A stretch of 64,000 nt of DNA from Lucifuga dentata. Lineage: Eukaryota; Chordata; Actinopteri; Ophidiiformes; Bythitidae. The position numbers and the translations under genes are program-made. Positions 36,068-50,100 of the stretch are shown piece by piece. Positions within the stretch are counted from its first letter, which is position 1; each line of letters opens with the position of its first letter. Location of the stretch: contig VXCM01000455.1 in NCBI GenBank assembly GCA_014773175.1, positions 124,001-188,000 on the forward strand, given 5' to 3'. The notes under the pieces are model-generated. The model was given only the letters and a program-made list of their open reading frames with translations. It made no database searches and was not told the DNA's origin.

Positions 36068-39000
36068 ATGTCTTTACGCACGGCACTGCATGGGAAAGAG
36101 CGGAACCCGGATCATGTAAGTAGCTAATAAAAAAAAAATCTAATTTCTCACATCCAGCAGCTGAAACAGCCTATCATTACCCTTTATTGCGATTTTGAAG
36201 AAAAAAGGTAATAATAACAACCACCTTTAGCTCTCCAACCCTGAGATTAGACTGACAGGAGCTGCTGCAACCAAGAAAGCCGACACAGTCATGCTAATCT
36301 CAACCAGCTCATTTGGAACTATTGGACACACACATACACACAGACAAACTGGCAGGGGAGTGAGGGATGAAGGAGGTATAGAGGTGGGAGAGAGGAAATT
36401 TTGGAGGAGGTTTGGGGGAAGGAGAGCGCGATGGGGATGGGTGGAGGTGCTTGGAAGAGGAATAGATGCAGGGGTGTGTTTTCCATCACAGAATCTGGAA
36501 TCAGAGTGCTGAAACTAATCAATTAGTTAATGGACAGAAAATCTGTCAATTTCAAAAACAGATTAATCGTTTTGGTCTTCTGTAAAATAAAGTTACAAAT
36601 ATTGACTGGCTCCACCTTCTCAAATGTGACATTTTGCTACGCGTCTCTTTCACATCATTATGAATTTGAACCTTTGAGTTTTAACTCTTGTCCAGAAAGA
36701 ACATGCAAAGACATCACCTTGGGCTCTTGGCATTTGTTACTATTTTTGGTATTCTGTGTACTAAATGATTAATTAGACAGTAATAGTTAGATTATTCAGC
36801 AGTGAAAATAATCATTTGTTGTAGGCCTGTACACATGCAAAGTACGCAGTGTCCATTAGGATTTTACCAAAAAAAAAAAAAAAAANAAAAAAAAAAAAAA
36901 AATCCAGCCTTGACATCCACTTCAGCTCACCTACCAGTGCTCATGTTTGTCTTCCCCAGCTGATCAATAATTAATGCATCTGATGCAAGGCCACCCAGCC
37001 CTTTCCACACCCACACCCAGCCCTGCCCTGCACCCATCCTCCTCTCTATCTCCCTCCTCCATCACCTTCCTTCCACCTCTTCACCTCCCGTCTCCCCCTC
37101 CTCCCTGTCTTTTGTGTCCAGTTTCTCCTTTAATGAAACTGTGAGGGGCCCACTCGGGGGGAAATGCAATATTGCAGAATGTGCTGTGTCAGGCTAGCCC
37201 GGTTTGTCCTGCTGATGTTTTTCTGTTTCAGCGTCTGAGTTTGTAATACAAGGGGAGGCAGGAGCTTGAGGTGAATGGCTTTTTGAAGCACTGGGAGGAA
37301 AAACAAAAGCCCTTTTTTATCTATGTGGGTGACTGTCCTTGTCATCTACAGGCTGGGGAGGATTTGAGCTTCTCAGACATCCACTAACCACATATTGAGA
37401 TCAATGGTGCGTTTATAGAGAGATGCCCCACCTTTATCTCAAGGACAAGCAGCTTATACCCACCTAACAGCATGAAATATCACTTCATTTAAATTGCAAG
37501 ATCACACAAATGCCTTTTCTGTGTTGTCACTCAGCAGCTGACAAAACGGGATACTCCCTTCCATTTTTTTTTTTTTTTTTTTTTAAGGGTACGTCATCAG
37601 TACACCAATCCGTGTTTGTCTGGTTTAAGATGCTGTGCCAGTGTCATGTTTGATAAGAGCACGTTGACCTTTTCTTTATCGTGGTCTTTGGGAGTTACAT
37701 CACAGTCAGAGCAGGACTTTTAATTTACATCGACGCATAGAAATGAAACGATAGAGAGCTGATGTGCTGCACCAGCATCTGTAAATAAGTTTTACAAAAA
37801 CTTATTAAAATATGTAAAATAAGTTTTCTCTTTGACCGCTTCTTTCATGTTTCTGCAAAGATCTTCGCCATCTTGAATTGAAAGATGATATGAATAATTT
37901 GCTTAACCATAGGAATCTTTTCCATTGTTACCTTACATCCCACCTTACATCAGCAAAGCAGTTCTCCCAACTGTCATCCATCCATCCATCCATCCATNCC
38001 TTACATCCCACCTTACATCAGCAAAGCAGTTCTCCCAACTGTCATCCATCCATCCATCCATCCATCCATCCATCCATTCTACAATATGTTTTAAGTTTGG
38101 ATTTAGTTTGGCAGATTTGTGGTATTTGTGATTCCTCCAGGTAAAGTTTCCATGCTGACTGTAGGCCACAGCATAAGTTCAGAACGGCTGCCGTGGAAAA
38201 TCATATATGAAGGTTTGGTTTCTTTGTTTGGGGGAACATCAGCTTCGCGACACTCGTGGGAGAGATTCATTCAGACATCTCTAATGACCTGATGTCCATT
38301 TGGGTGGAGTTGCAGAGTATTACAGTTAGGTGTTTATTGCTTGTGGAACTTGCTGGGAACATGAAGCCCTTTTAGAAGTGACAGAATCCAGGAGGCATTT
38401 GGATCTTTTGATAGGAGATCGATTTGGTCAGTTTGGACAGTTTTTATCATCACCGTCATATAACACTCCAACAAACAAATGAAAAAATCACAACTCTTAC
38501 CATCTCAGCTCTTGTTGTACATGTGGATGCTGAATAACCAAGACAGTATCTGCATCTTTTTATCCCACAAATACTCAGAATGGGAGCTCAATCAGAATAA
38601 TGCCTCATGGAAACATCTCAATCAGAATCGACTGGCTCATTCTGAAAGAAATAAATTACAATCCAGATTGTATAGAATATTAAAAAGCTGCTCAACAGAT
38701 ATAAGGTTGTCCTATAAACGTTCTTTGCACTTTTTGGAATATTTATACACAGGTGGTGTTTAGTAGCTTACATGAGGATGTAAATTATGGCAGGTTGTTG
38801 GCTCATCTTTCTCCTGTTTACTGACTGCACGATAATAAAACACTTTCTTCAAATAGAAAGCTCAGCAGTAAACATTAATAAGGCCAATTATCCGTCTTTC
38901 ACAAAAGTCTGCTTGTGATGGAATTTTGTTCTTACAGAAAACTTCAATCTGATGTTTGCTAAAGAAGCTAATGTTAAAGAAGATAAAATGATCAGTTAAT

Positions 39001-39353
39001 TTTGTTATTGTGAAAACTCTCCTCTCCAAAATTTTGTGCATTGATACGTGATGTCTGCGCCAGGGAAAAAACCCAAATTTTTTAGTTAATAGGTACAGGA
39101 TGGAGGAAAAACATTAGGCTTTAAGCTGTGCAGCAGAGTGATGACTGTGCTCTCAGTCACAAGCCATTCTTGTTAGCAACCTCACCATGGCAACAGCAGG
39201 GGGTCCTCTACACCCCATCCCTCCTCACCCTTCCCTTCATTTCAAAACACACACACACTAAATTCACAGTCATTTGCTCTCATACTTTATCTTCTCTCTG
39301 ACAGTGTTGCAGGTATTCAAGCAAACACAGTCATTTTCTTTGTTTTCACACCA

Positions 39354-39399
<46 letters not shown>

Positions 39400-42300
39400 C
39401 AGTCAGTCATTTCACAGTGAGGCAACAGTTGTATCATCCAGTGTCAGTCTGCTGACCTTTGTGTACATAAATGATGTTCGACTCTAGATGAGTGTATACA
39501 GAAATGCAGAGGAAAATGCGTTTTGTTTGTATAAAGTCTGTCTGTGTAGAAAAGGATCAACATACATTACTGAGGATGATTTTGCATCTATTTTTTGTTG
39601 GAATGCAGTATTTTACCATTAAATGTGTCTGAATTGCGTCCACATAGACATCTGCAGGGACAGCCCGAAGAGACAGCGTGGAACCGGACAATATCATTTA
39701 TGAAAACAGAAATATTTCAATATACCTTAAAAACAGTTTCCATGGTTATTTTAATGTTTTTGCTGTTCAATAATGTCAAACAACATTGAATATTGAGTTT
39801 CTTGCATATTGGCGTATGGATATAGTGGACACATTCAAAACACTACAACACTTCATTTTAGCCTAATATTAGCGTGTCACATTCTAATATCACTAAACAT
39901 TGCTAGATAAGATAAAGCAAGAGGAAAGAGAAGGCTACACGCTACATGGTATCATGTGAATACTGGATATTTGTGTGTGATTCTGGAGGGATAATTGTAT
40001 TTAAGCATGTCAGCACATGTCCGCGTGTATTTTGCGTGTAACACAGAAAGTGAATGTGGTGCTTTTCATCATAGCAGAGACACACTTAAACACAACTCTG
40101 CACAGCTCAACCAGCAGACACCAATGCTTCTTCTCTCGTGGTTTTGTCATCTTCCAGATCATTTTCACAGAGCTGAATTAGAATTCAGTCACACCGGGAT
40201 CCACAGTTTATGTATTGTTTCTCTATGTTCCCTCCATCTCTTCTTCTCTGTCATCCCATCCTTCATCTCTCCTCGTGCCTCTTCTTCTGGTGTCACCCGT
40301 CTGTACTTCTGTCTCCATGCTGTCCCTAACCCTAACCCTAACCCCTGATCCAGAGCCACTGAGTGAAAACAGACAAGGACTTGGGTCAACCTGAGAGAAG
40401 AAGTAAAGATGTTTGTGTTTTTAATGAGATTTTAGCAAAGCAATTTTTTTCCTCCACCTGTCACATTTTGTCTTTGTTTTCCCACCTTTTGACAAATTTC
40501 ATTACATCGCCCTCATTTATGTCCTGTGTCTTTCCAATTATGCTCATAAATCAGCATCTGGATCACAGCTCCTTTTCTAGATTCTTCTTGTCCCCTAACA
40601 TCCGGGGCTTTATGAAACCTGCCAAACCTGAAGCTAATCCGTGATTGAAATGTGTAAATGCATGTCTGTGTTTGTGTCAAAGTTCTATTTTTAGGAGGAT
40701 TAAATGTCCTCAGGGATGGAAAGATGGAGAAAATCCTTCAAAGTGAGGACATTTTGCAGGTTCCTCACTTCTTTAAGGGTCTAAATAAATAGGTGTGCAT
40801 GTGTATCTGTGCTTTTTGTTGCTCTGCTGTGGGAACGGACAAGCTGTTTTTCTCGGGGGCTAGTCATAAGATTTGTGTGTGCTTGTATGTGTGTGTGAGA
40901 GAGAGGAAAGGAAATCATACAGGTGTGAGTGTGTGTGTGTATGCACATACATATCTACACATATCTCTCAAAATACCAACTTGTTTTTCTGTGCCACCGG
41001 CAGAGCAGCATTTGTTCCTTGGACCAGCGAGAGATTCATGAGCTTGCTGTCCTGACTTGTTACCCAAATGTTAGTGCTTGATTCCCATGCCCCCGGTGGT
41101 ATTTGGTTCACCTAGAAACACAGCAGATACAGTCATAAACAGCTCCTGGCCTTTAATCATCCAGTCCACTAAGGCCAGCTGAGTCATGCATGATTGTTGT
41201 GAAATCAGGCAGGTTGATATTTGATGACCCATATTACTCACAATGCATCTCTGATGTGTGCTGTTTCGTGCTCTCACCCGCTCGCCCCAACTGAAATCGG
41301 TTTTGAGTTACGGGCATAACGGTAGTTTCTAGGTTGAATCTCTGGAGAGAGAATGACTGACCATCTGGTTTTGCCTCAGCAGGTACCACAAAGGTGCCCA
41401 TGAGCAAATCGGTCAAGTGCTTTTTGCACTGCAGGAACTTTTTTTTTTTTTTTTNTTTTTTTTTTTTTTTGAACATTATTAACACATATTAACAGGCTAT
41501 TAATATTGCAAAACAAAATCAGCTTGAGATTGGGCTTCATACATGAATAAATGAAATAACCCCATATAGGGAGGGAGTACACAAATATCTTATATCTGTA
41601 TATCTATAACTAGATTCCTACATTAAGTCAATAGGATATAAGGTTTCTAACTAAGATAAAGACTGATGTCCATCTCCTTATGAAAACAGCCATTTTTACT
41701 TGTAGCTGAACTGTCGTGTTCCATCATGTAAACATGTTTGACTTTTGCAACCATTAAGCAATTGTGGGAGGGTTAGATTGCATCCAATTAAAAGTTCATA
41801 TTTTTCTTGCAACCATCAACCATCATGCAACCATCATTATGCAGAAAAACATTGGTCAGTGGTAAACAGGTGTTCAGGTAGTACTTCCAGTAAGAACAGT
41901 AGCGGGTTCATTTCTAGGTTTTTCTTCATTTCTTCTTTAATATTTTTCCAAAATGTCTGTATTTTTGGGCAATCCCAAAATATATGAGTATGGTCGCTGA
42001 ACATACCACAGTTTCACTGCAGGAATTTTTTCGGGAACTATTTGTTTCACACCAAGGAACCAGGATCCATTTTGGTTCCAGAACTGTAGCTCTTGAACAC
42101 GTTTTTGGCTCCTACTTCACAGGCATCACAAATTGACAGAAGCTTCCTACAGCCCAAACAAGCAGATAGCCCCTAAATTTAAAACAGTGTTTAGTGTTTC
42201 TTTGTTATGTAAGATATTAATCCAGTAGCTGAAAGGCACGATCAACAGCCAAATGTAAACTTCAGCCTGATTAGAAAGTACAGTATCTGAAAGTTTCTGT

Positions 42301-45300
42301 CATGTTCCTGCCAGCTATTATGTAATTTTAGGTAAGACGATGGTTAACGAGCGGTGCTGAACAGGCGGCGTTTTGCTGGGATCAGGCTACCGTGTGAAGA
42401 ATGACTCTCTGTGTTCAGACAGCTTCTGTTCACTGTCTGCTACACACAAACACACAATCGCTCTCTCTCTCTCTCTCTCTCACTTGAACCTGGGCAGAAA
42501 TGATACCATTTCACAGACACACACACATCTACAAGACAACACAGACGCACACACACGGTGCACACAGTCACCGTTGTGTTCATTGTGTAATGGAGTTCCT
42601 CTTCTGTGTCTCTCAGGTGTCATTTTACTGTCCTCAGTGTCTGCCCAGCCTGAGCTGCTGCATCTAAACCATAGATACAATACGTGATTATCCTCTTCTC
42701 TTGAGTGTGTGTGGCTCTGCAGGATGTGTGTCCTGTCAGCATTATGTCTATTCTGCAGCTAAATGAAGTTCCACTCCTGAAATGGGTGTGTAGAGGGGTG
42801 AAACAGCAATAGCAAGGGTTCAAGACTTTCAAAGATGAAAAATTACATAAAACTCCAACATCAGGATATTTCTGAAACCACAAAACCGAACAAAGAAAAC
42901 AATCTTCTTGGTTTCCCGCATTCCTTCTGCTGTTGTTGTATGTGGTGGTGAAGTTTTGACGCAGGTGGAAATGACACAACTGTCACACTATCGATGTCAC
43001 TTATAGGAGTTTCCATAATCTTCATGCTACTTGAAATGCGGGAAAATGTAAGCAAGGAACCTGCTCAGTTAATCAGCTACTTCCTACTCCAGATAGTTCC
43101 TGATAAATTAGTGCAGAATTTAGTTCAGAATTTTAAGTATGGCAGTGCTTATTGTACCTGGAAAAAAAATCATATGGTTGCAAAAGTTTGTTTAAAAACT
43201 CCATGAGAGATGGCGAAAGTAGAGTTAACATTTCATCCATGGTTTTCCGGAGCTGCACAAACCAACTTATCAATTTGGAAGTTCATTGTAGAGAAACACA
43301 TTCATGTGAATCCTGATGTTGATAGATTCCTATCAAATGTAGCTGTACAAAAATACCATGGATTTTTTTCTTTTCCACCCATCTTGCCAACACATTATCA
43401 TGCAAATCCACGCTGGAGTGACAGGTCCACATGGGTAAAGCAGGGTTCCTTACAGTGTCCTGTCTTGTTTCATGTTGTCGGCTCTACGCTGTGTGTCATG
43501 AAGTGTTGTCTGCTCTGCATGTGTGAGTGTAGTAATGGATATGCTGCTAACCAGAGGAAATGTTTTATCAGAAGCAGCCATCATGTTTTTGGCCTTTAGC
43601 TTCTGCAGAGAAATGCTCAGCTACAAAACCGGTATCTTTAAATTGTTGAAGGCAGAACTAGTAAATGTCAATTAGTTTAATTTCAGAAGATTCAGCATTT
43701 TCAGTTTTAGTTTTCTGTTAGGGATGATTTTGTAACCAACCTTTGGGACTTTTGCTTTATTAAATAGTTGACAGCATAGAGCCAGAAAATAATGAGTGAG
43801 TGAGTGAGTGAGAAAGAATAGGTTTTAAGTGTCAGGCATGCCTTCCCTTCAATCTGACATTTTAAAAAACTAAAAATTTATACCAAACTAAAATTTATAC
43901 CAAATTTAAACAAACAAAACCTTGATCAGCAGATGTTTTTCTATTAAAATAAATGAAACTTATGATCATATTCTCAGCGCTACTTCTGAACTAAAAATAT
44001 CCAACATCCTTGTTTCAACCAAATAATTTACAGAACCTGCACTAATCCCTGATCATGAAGCCAAACTGACCTTTACCTTTCATTTAGCAGATATTACTGA
44101 TCCTGTCTCTGATCCTCTGCTGTTTAAAAAAAAAAAAAAAAAAAAAANAAAATCTGTACACCCCCCCATGTTTGCCTTTTCACACAGCTTTTTTTGGGAA
44201 TGAGGAAGAAGAATTATTGTGAGAGACTGTGAAAACCTTGTCTGGTCTGTGTGGGTGAGACTCTGGTGGAAGATCAGAGAGAGACTGAAACAAAAGAAGG
44301 AAAGAGTCGGTGGAAGTTGCTGTTGAATCCCTTTGAGATTTTTATCTTGGATTTTTCAGACAAAACTATCTATTTGAAGACTTTGGGCACTGAGAAATTC
44401 ATCAACCAGGACAACACAATCATTAGCAGCAGCTAGATTAGTACCTTTACAGGATAGTAGTCCAGCTTGTACTTTGTAAATACAATCTGTGGAGACTTTT
44501 AAAGGACAGTACTGGTGGTTTTGCATGTTTGAGCCCAATATATGCAACCTGCATACATGCTACTTCACTGACAATCATTTTCCAAAACACGCTACTAGAG
44601 CAGTACATTTTAGAATTGCTTTTCCTACCTTCCAGACTTTCATTAGTTTCATTTCATTTCAATACACTCTAAAAATCAACTTGTAGAGACTTGAAATGTG
44701 CTTGAGATAAATAATCCATCTTAGCAAATAAAACATCAATTACATTTATTTTCAAAGTCCAACACGGAGCTACACGGAAGAAAATGTATGTCTCCGCCAG
44801 GGAATATAGTCCCAGGAGAAGATGGATTTAACAGAGAAATAAAAAAACGACCATCTCTTCTTCATTCGGACATACGTGTTAGCAGGTGAAACATTGAATT
44901 TTAAGGTAGGTGTATCACCTGAACATTTTTATTTTGAAAGATTAGGGGATTAGGCAAAATAACAGGAATACTAAAAATACAGTTTTATGTTTTGGAAAAT
45001 GGCTGTCCGTAACATAATGTGTATGTGGCTCGTATTTGTTGGACTTAAACATGCAAAATTATGGGTATGGTCCTTTACTGTATTTTAGTGCATCCAGAGA
45101 GTCCAGGAAAACCGAGTGTTAGAGTGACAGATTTGGGGGTCTAGACAAGAAATGACTCAGCAGTTTAGTCTGCTGCAGTTGATCTAAACAGAATAAATCT
45201 GCCCATTCTCAGACTGATGATCACAGCCCTGCGGTGAAAGAGATGCTGAGTAACATGGCTGCTCTCCAGAGAACAGAAGCATCTCTGTGATTCTAAACGT

Positions 45301-47153
45301 CAGACTGGAGGCTGGAAGCCGTCTTGAACCCCTGATGTNCACCCCACTCTGTGTATCCCTTTCCTGATGTTGCCTTTATTGCTACAAAATCATACCGCAG
45401 GACACCTCAAATATGTGTTCAAGAGTTTATTCACAATTCTAAGTCAGTGCTCATGGTAACATAGCCTGTAGTATATGGCAAGTAAACATAGCAAAGTCTT
45501 TATGCTATGTTAAAGGACCATACCGGCCATTTTGCATGTCTAACCCTAACCTTAATATAATTTTCATACATGTAACATTACTGACAATCTTTTCCTAAAG
45601 CATATGCATAAGCATAAGTAATCCATCATCACGAATAAGATGTGTGGGTTTTTTTCAAAGTTATGTAATTTTAACATTTAAGTGCAATAAAAAGCGCGGA
45701 GTAACCTGAAAATGCTTCCACTTGTCAGTTCTTCATTCATTCATACAGCACTTGAATGCACCACTAGGAAGCATTTTCAGATCACTCCATGTTTTTTATT
45801 GTCTTGTTTGCGATGATTTTTTACCTATTCCAATGTTTCAAGTATCAACAAGTTGATTTTAATAGCGTACCAGAATGAACTGAAATCAATGGACGTCTGG
45901 AAGGTAGGAAAAAAATTTTTTCAATTCATCATTCCAGTAGTACGCTTTGGGAAATGATTGTCAGTAACGTTATGTATATGAAAATTGAATATATTAGTCT
46001 CAAACATGCAAAATGGCCGGTATGGTCCTTTAATGGTTAATTTCAACAGTTGGACTAAGGATAATCACTGTGTTGCCTAAAAGAGGATTAAAAAGTAAAT
46101 GTTTTTTTTCGTTCATAGCTGAGCTAATAACTATAATGCAAAATAGGATTAGTCTTTTCCGTTACTTTCCTGTGTCGCGACCCCTCTTTACATTACTAAC
46201 TATATAAGAGAAAGGGTTATCTGAATAAAATGAATTAAAATGAACTGAATGAGCTGCTAAAGCAAATTGAGCCGGCGTTACATCCTCAGGAAAAATTTGA
46301 ATGAGCTGAGGTTAATATGTTTTATCATATGCAAATCTGCAAATTCAAGCAAATTTGAAGATGAATTAATAATTGTCTATTTGACTAGCAGAACAAACAA
46401 ACCTCCATGGACGTCATGGAAAAACCTGGCTGCCTGTGATTCTCATGTTTTTACTTGAAGTAAAGGTTTATATGTTTTTATGGGAAGAATAAGTTTCCTG
46501 ACCCAAGGGCCTAAAAAATCCGTTCCAGAGCCGTGATAACATTTCAGCAATGCAGGGCTGTCAGGCTGCTGAGGGAAACTTATGGAGCTACTCTGTTATA
46601 TGCCTGAATTTTTTAAAAATATAATAACTATAAATATATACCTTCACTATTGCTATTTGGCACATGAAACAGCGGCTTAATTTTGGGCTGCCAATAACAG
46701 ACAATTTAACCAGCCTTGGGAAAATAAACAGAACATACATGACATCATGGGCAGCCAATTTGGCTTGACTCAGTCTGGCTAATGGTTATTTAGGAATGTC
46801 GATGGTTTTGGCAGCAGCCAAAGCATTTCTATCAGCTGCTTTGTTGCTCAAGTAGGCTGCAAAAGAAAACAACTGCAGTAGTTACAGTCACACTGGAATG
46901 ATGGTGATGTTTTGTTTGAATGTCATGTACATTAAGATGTCCACATTCACTGACTTGAGAGGGTCAATGAAGGCTTATGGCTGCTACTCACAGCATGAGA
47001 TGGTTTATTTTCACTTCATTGCTTTTCTGTTATGTCATTTGCTCTCTACTTCTAAAGGAAAGTCGATACTAGTAGTAGCCTTTTTGCTGTTAATTGTGGA
47101 AAAACTCAAACATTTCAATCCAACATGACCTTCATCTATTCACAATGGACCAG

Positions 47154-47184
<31 letters not shown>

Positions 47185-50100
47185 CTTCTTCTTCTCCTTC
47201 TTCTCTTCCTCCTCCTCCTCCTCCTCCTCTCTCTCTGCCACATTTCCTGCCACTGTACTTTGTCTATTATAGTACAGAACAACGAGAAAAAGAAACATGA
47301 CTAAAATCCTCTGTTAACATTTATTTCCTGTGGCTAAGGTCAGTGAAATATGATATTAGTCTCACTGCAGATGAAGATGATTCTTGACCACACTGGTGAT
47401 TCATTATTTGAGAATGGCTTATTTACCAACCGGAGATTTTGGTTTTGTCATAAATCCATAATAAAATATTTGAATGATGCTGAATACTTGCAGCCATTAA
47501 GGTCAGGATTATAATCGGTTGCAAATGCTACGTATGTGGTATTGCTCACGATGGCCTGTGTACTTTGTGTCAATCTGGAGGGTTAAGATGGGCAAAGTGA
47601 GGACAAAAACTTAAATCATTTCAGGCCTGCGCTGGAATGCCTTAAAAACTATTTCAGATTTTGCCCAATTGTGTAAACGTCGATGTCAACAATTGAAGAG
47701 ATCAGCATTTTATTTACGTTCTGAAGAGAAAAGAACCAGCGGCAGAGGTGGAAATGATATGTGAGGCCATTAAAAAATTCCACAATGCACGATCAGCTTC
47801 TCTTCATTCATTTTTCTGGTTGGCACTTTCGCTGTGCTACTGACTTTACAAAAGTTGACATTAATGCCTCCATGATTTTTGCAGTTATTGCGTCCTGAGA
47901 ATGCATCATGATAACGCTTCAAATCAGGATACATCTAGCAGCCATCCTGTCTCTGTGTATGTGTTGAAGTATAATTCTGGCTAACATGTTTGCTGCTTTA
48001 CTGTATTCCAAACCTCATTAAAATAGCAGCGACATGAGGATTCAGCGGTTAATTCAGTCTAGGCAACAGAGCATCAGATAGTCATGGACACTGACATGTT
48101 TTTCAGCTCATCTTTCCTGGAGAAGTCTGCCAGAAAATTCCTGCTGTGTGCTGCAGAACAACATGTCTGCTGTCAGAGCTGTGATGTGTCCATCTCTGGG
48201 ACAGGAAGTGACGTGGGTTAAGTTTGTGCAACTTCCTGTTTCTTTGACAGACGTGTGAGAACGTGCGATGTTCAGTTGCTGACTAGGATGCAGCGTGTGC
48301 TTTGCAGAGAGAAGGGTTAGTTATGTCGGTTGAATGACGTCAGTACTTGCATCCAGCGTGCTTTCTGAGAGAGGAGCAATGACTGTCGACACCTGGAGGT
48401 CATGAGGCCAAGAGCCAGAAGAGATAGAGATAGAGGAAGAGGAAACTGGACTGGCATTGGGGAGTCAATCTGTGTGCGTGTGTGCTTGTGTGNAGAGATA
48501 GAGGAAGAGGAAACTGGACTGGCATTGGGGAGTCAATCTGTGTGCGTGTGTGCTTGTGTGCGCGTGTGAGGAAGGGATTGAGAATGGCTCAAGGTTACAC
48601 CATCCCTCTGCTGGGGGCCAACGTCACACATCCTGTTTTTACACAATACTCCCTACCACACACACACACACAGACAGACTACATTCTGGCTGCAGCACTG
48701 GGACACCTCCCTCATGGTGAGGTCTGTTGTTTTAGAACATTTTTTTGATGCTCACCTCATAAGTCTTGACGTAAGAGTGGTCTGTTCTCCACCATACGGC
48801 TCCTCCAGCCTCAGTTACAAATGATAAAAGAGTGAGAAAGACAAAATCACACTTTACACTGTAAGCATCTAGTCCACACTCAGGGTTATTTATGTGTGTA
48901 GCAGTAGAATAAGTTGAATTCCTACATCAGCATCCACATCAGGAGTCTCATATAATGATATGGAAAAATATCCCCAGAGCTGTAATAGATTTATACATGT
49001 CATGAAAGCAGCAGGTAAAGTAATAAAGGCTAAGCAGAGATGATACAATTTTCATTGAAAGTGTTAATGTTGATTGTTGGGGGCTGAAGAATTACATGTT
49101 TTTGAAGTACAAAAGATGAGAAGGATCCTGTTCAGTCACATTAGGAAAGAAGAACCATATCACATGAACCATGAATGTTTCCATTCATGTAAAGCGGCAT
49201 TTTGTTCGTCTCTCGGCCCACGCAGCAGCATAAAGCTAGCTGCTGTGTCTGTTGAATAACATGGAATGTTATACATGGAACATACATGCTGCTGCATATT
49301 TTACCCAACATAACATTTGACCAGGATTATTATATTAATGTGAATTATCATGATTATTTAAACCCCCACATCATTATTTCTTTACTTGAGGATTTAGCCT
49401 GTGGTTAATACTGAATTGGTGATATCTTCAGAGGATCTGGCCTTGAATTCTGACACATAGTCAATCAGCAGGTTGTGAATTTAATCAGATTTGTCTCCCG
49501 CTTGTATACATTTCATGTTTTAGATTTAAAATTTAGGACATGAAAATCTTAGCATCCAGCATGCAGCTTTCAGAAATTGTAAAATTCATAGAACGCTTAT
49601 TAACTTTGTCCGTCTACTTTTTAAGTTTCATGTGGTTTAAAGCTTTTTTTTTTTTTTAAATAAGACAGACGGAAACAATGGAAGAAGACTAAAAGAGATT
49701 GATAAAAAAAATTTAATTTGAAGGCCATACATAAATACATTGAGGATTTTTATTTTGAAGAAGCAAGTCTTGTGGCTTTGATAGCTAGTCTATCTCTTTC
49801 TCACACACACACGACAAGGATCTAACAGTCTTCAGACATCTCTTGCCACACCCTCAACATTTACAGCATCAAAACAAGAGACTAATAATCACGTTTAATA
49901 TTGTCATTGACAGATTTATTTTTTTTCGCTGCAGATTTGAATCAAAATGCTTCATTCAGTAAGTAGAATATAAATTATGGATAGGAAACTGCCATGTGTT
50001 TGGTGCAGAAACGGTTTAATTGTGTTTGTCAGTATGTGATGTCACACGTCAGAAATTTATTTATCATACCACAGGTAAATAGTCAACACATTAAATGTGT

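Noticed and set aside
37931..38080. CRISPR-like array
   Set aside because: It is an ATCC microsatellite plus a duplicated contig end in a vertebrate genome; no spacers.
38479..38763. 94-aa frame that might be a transposon remnant
   Set aside because: I could not match it to any transposase or reverse transcriptase motif.
43210..43599. 129-aa reading frame in MARK4 intron 1
   Set aside because: No recognisable domain or motif and no paralog or exon context.
47094..47300. Serine/proline-rich small protein
   Set aside because: It is a translation of the CTT/CTC microsatellite.
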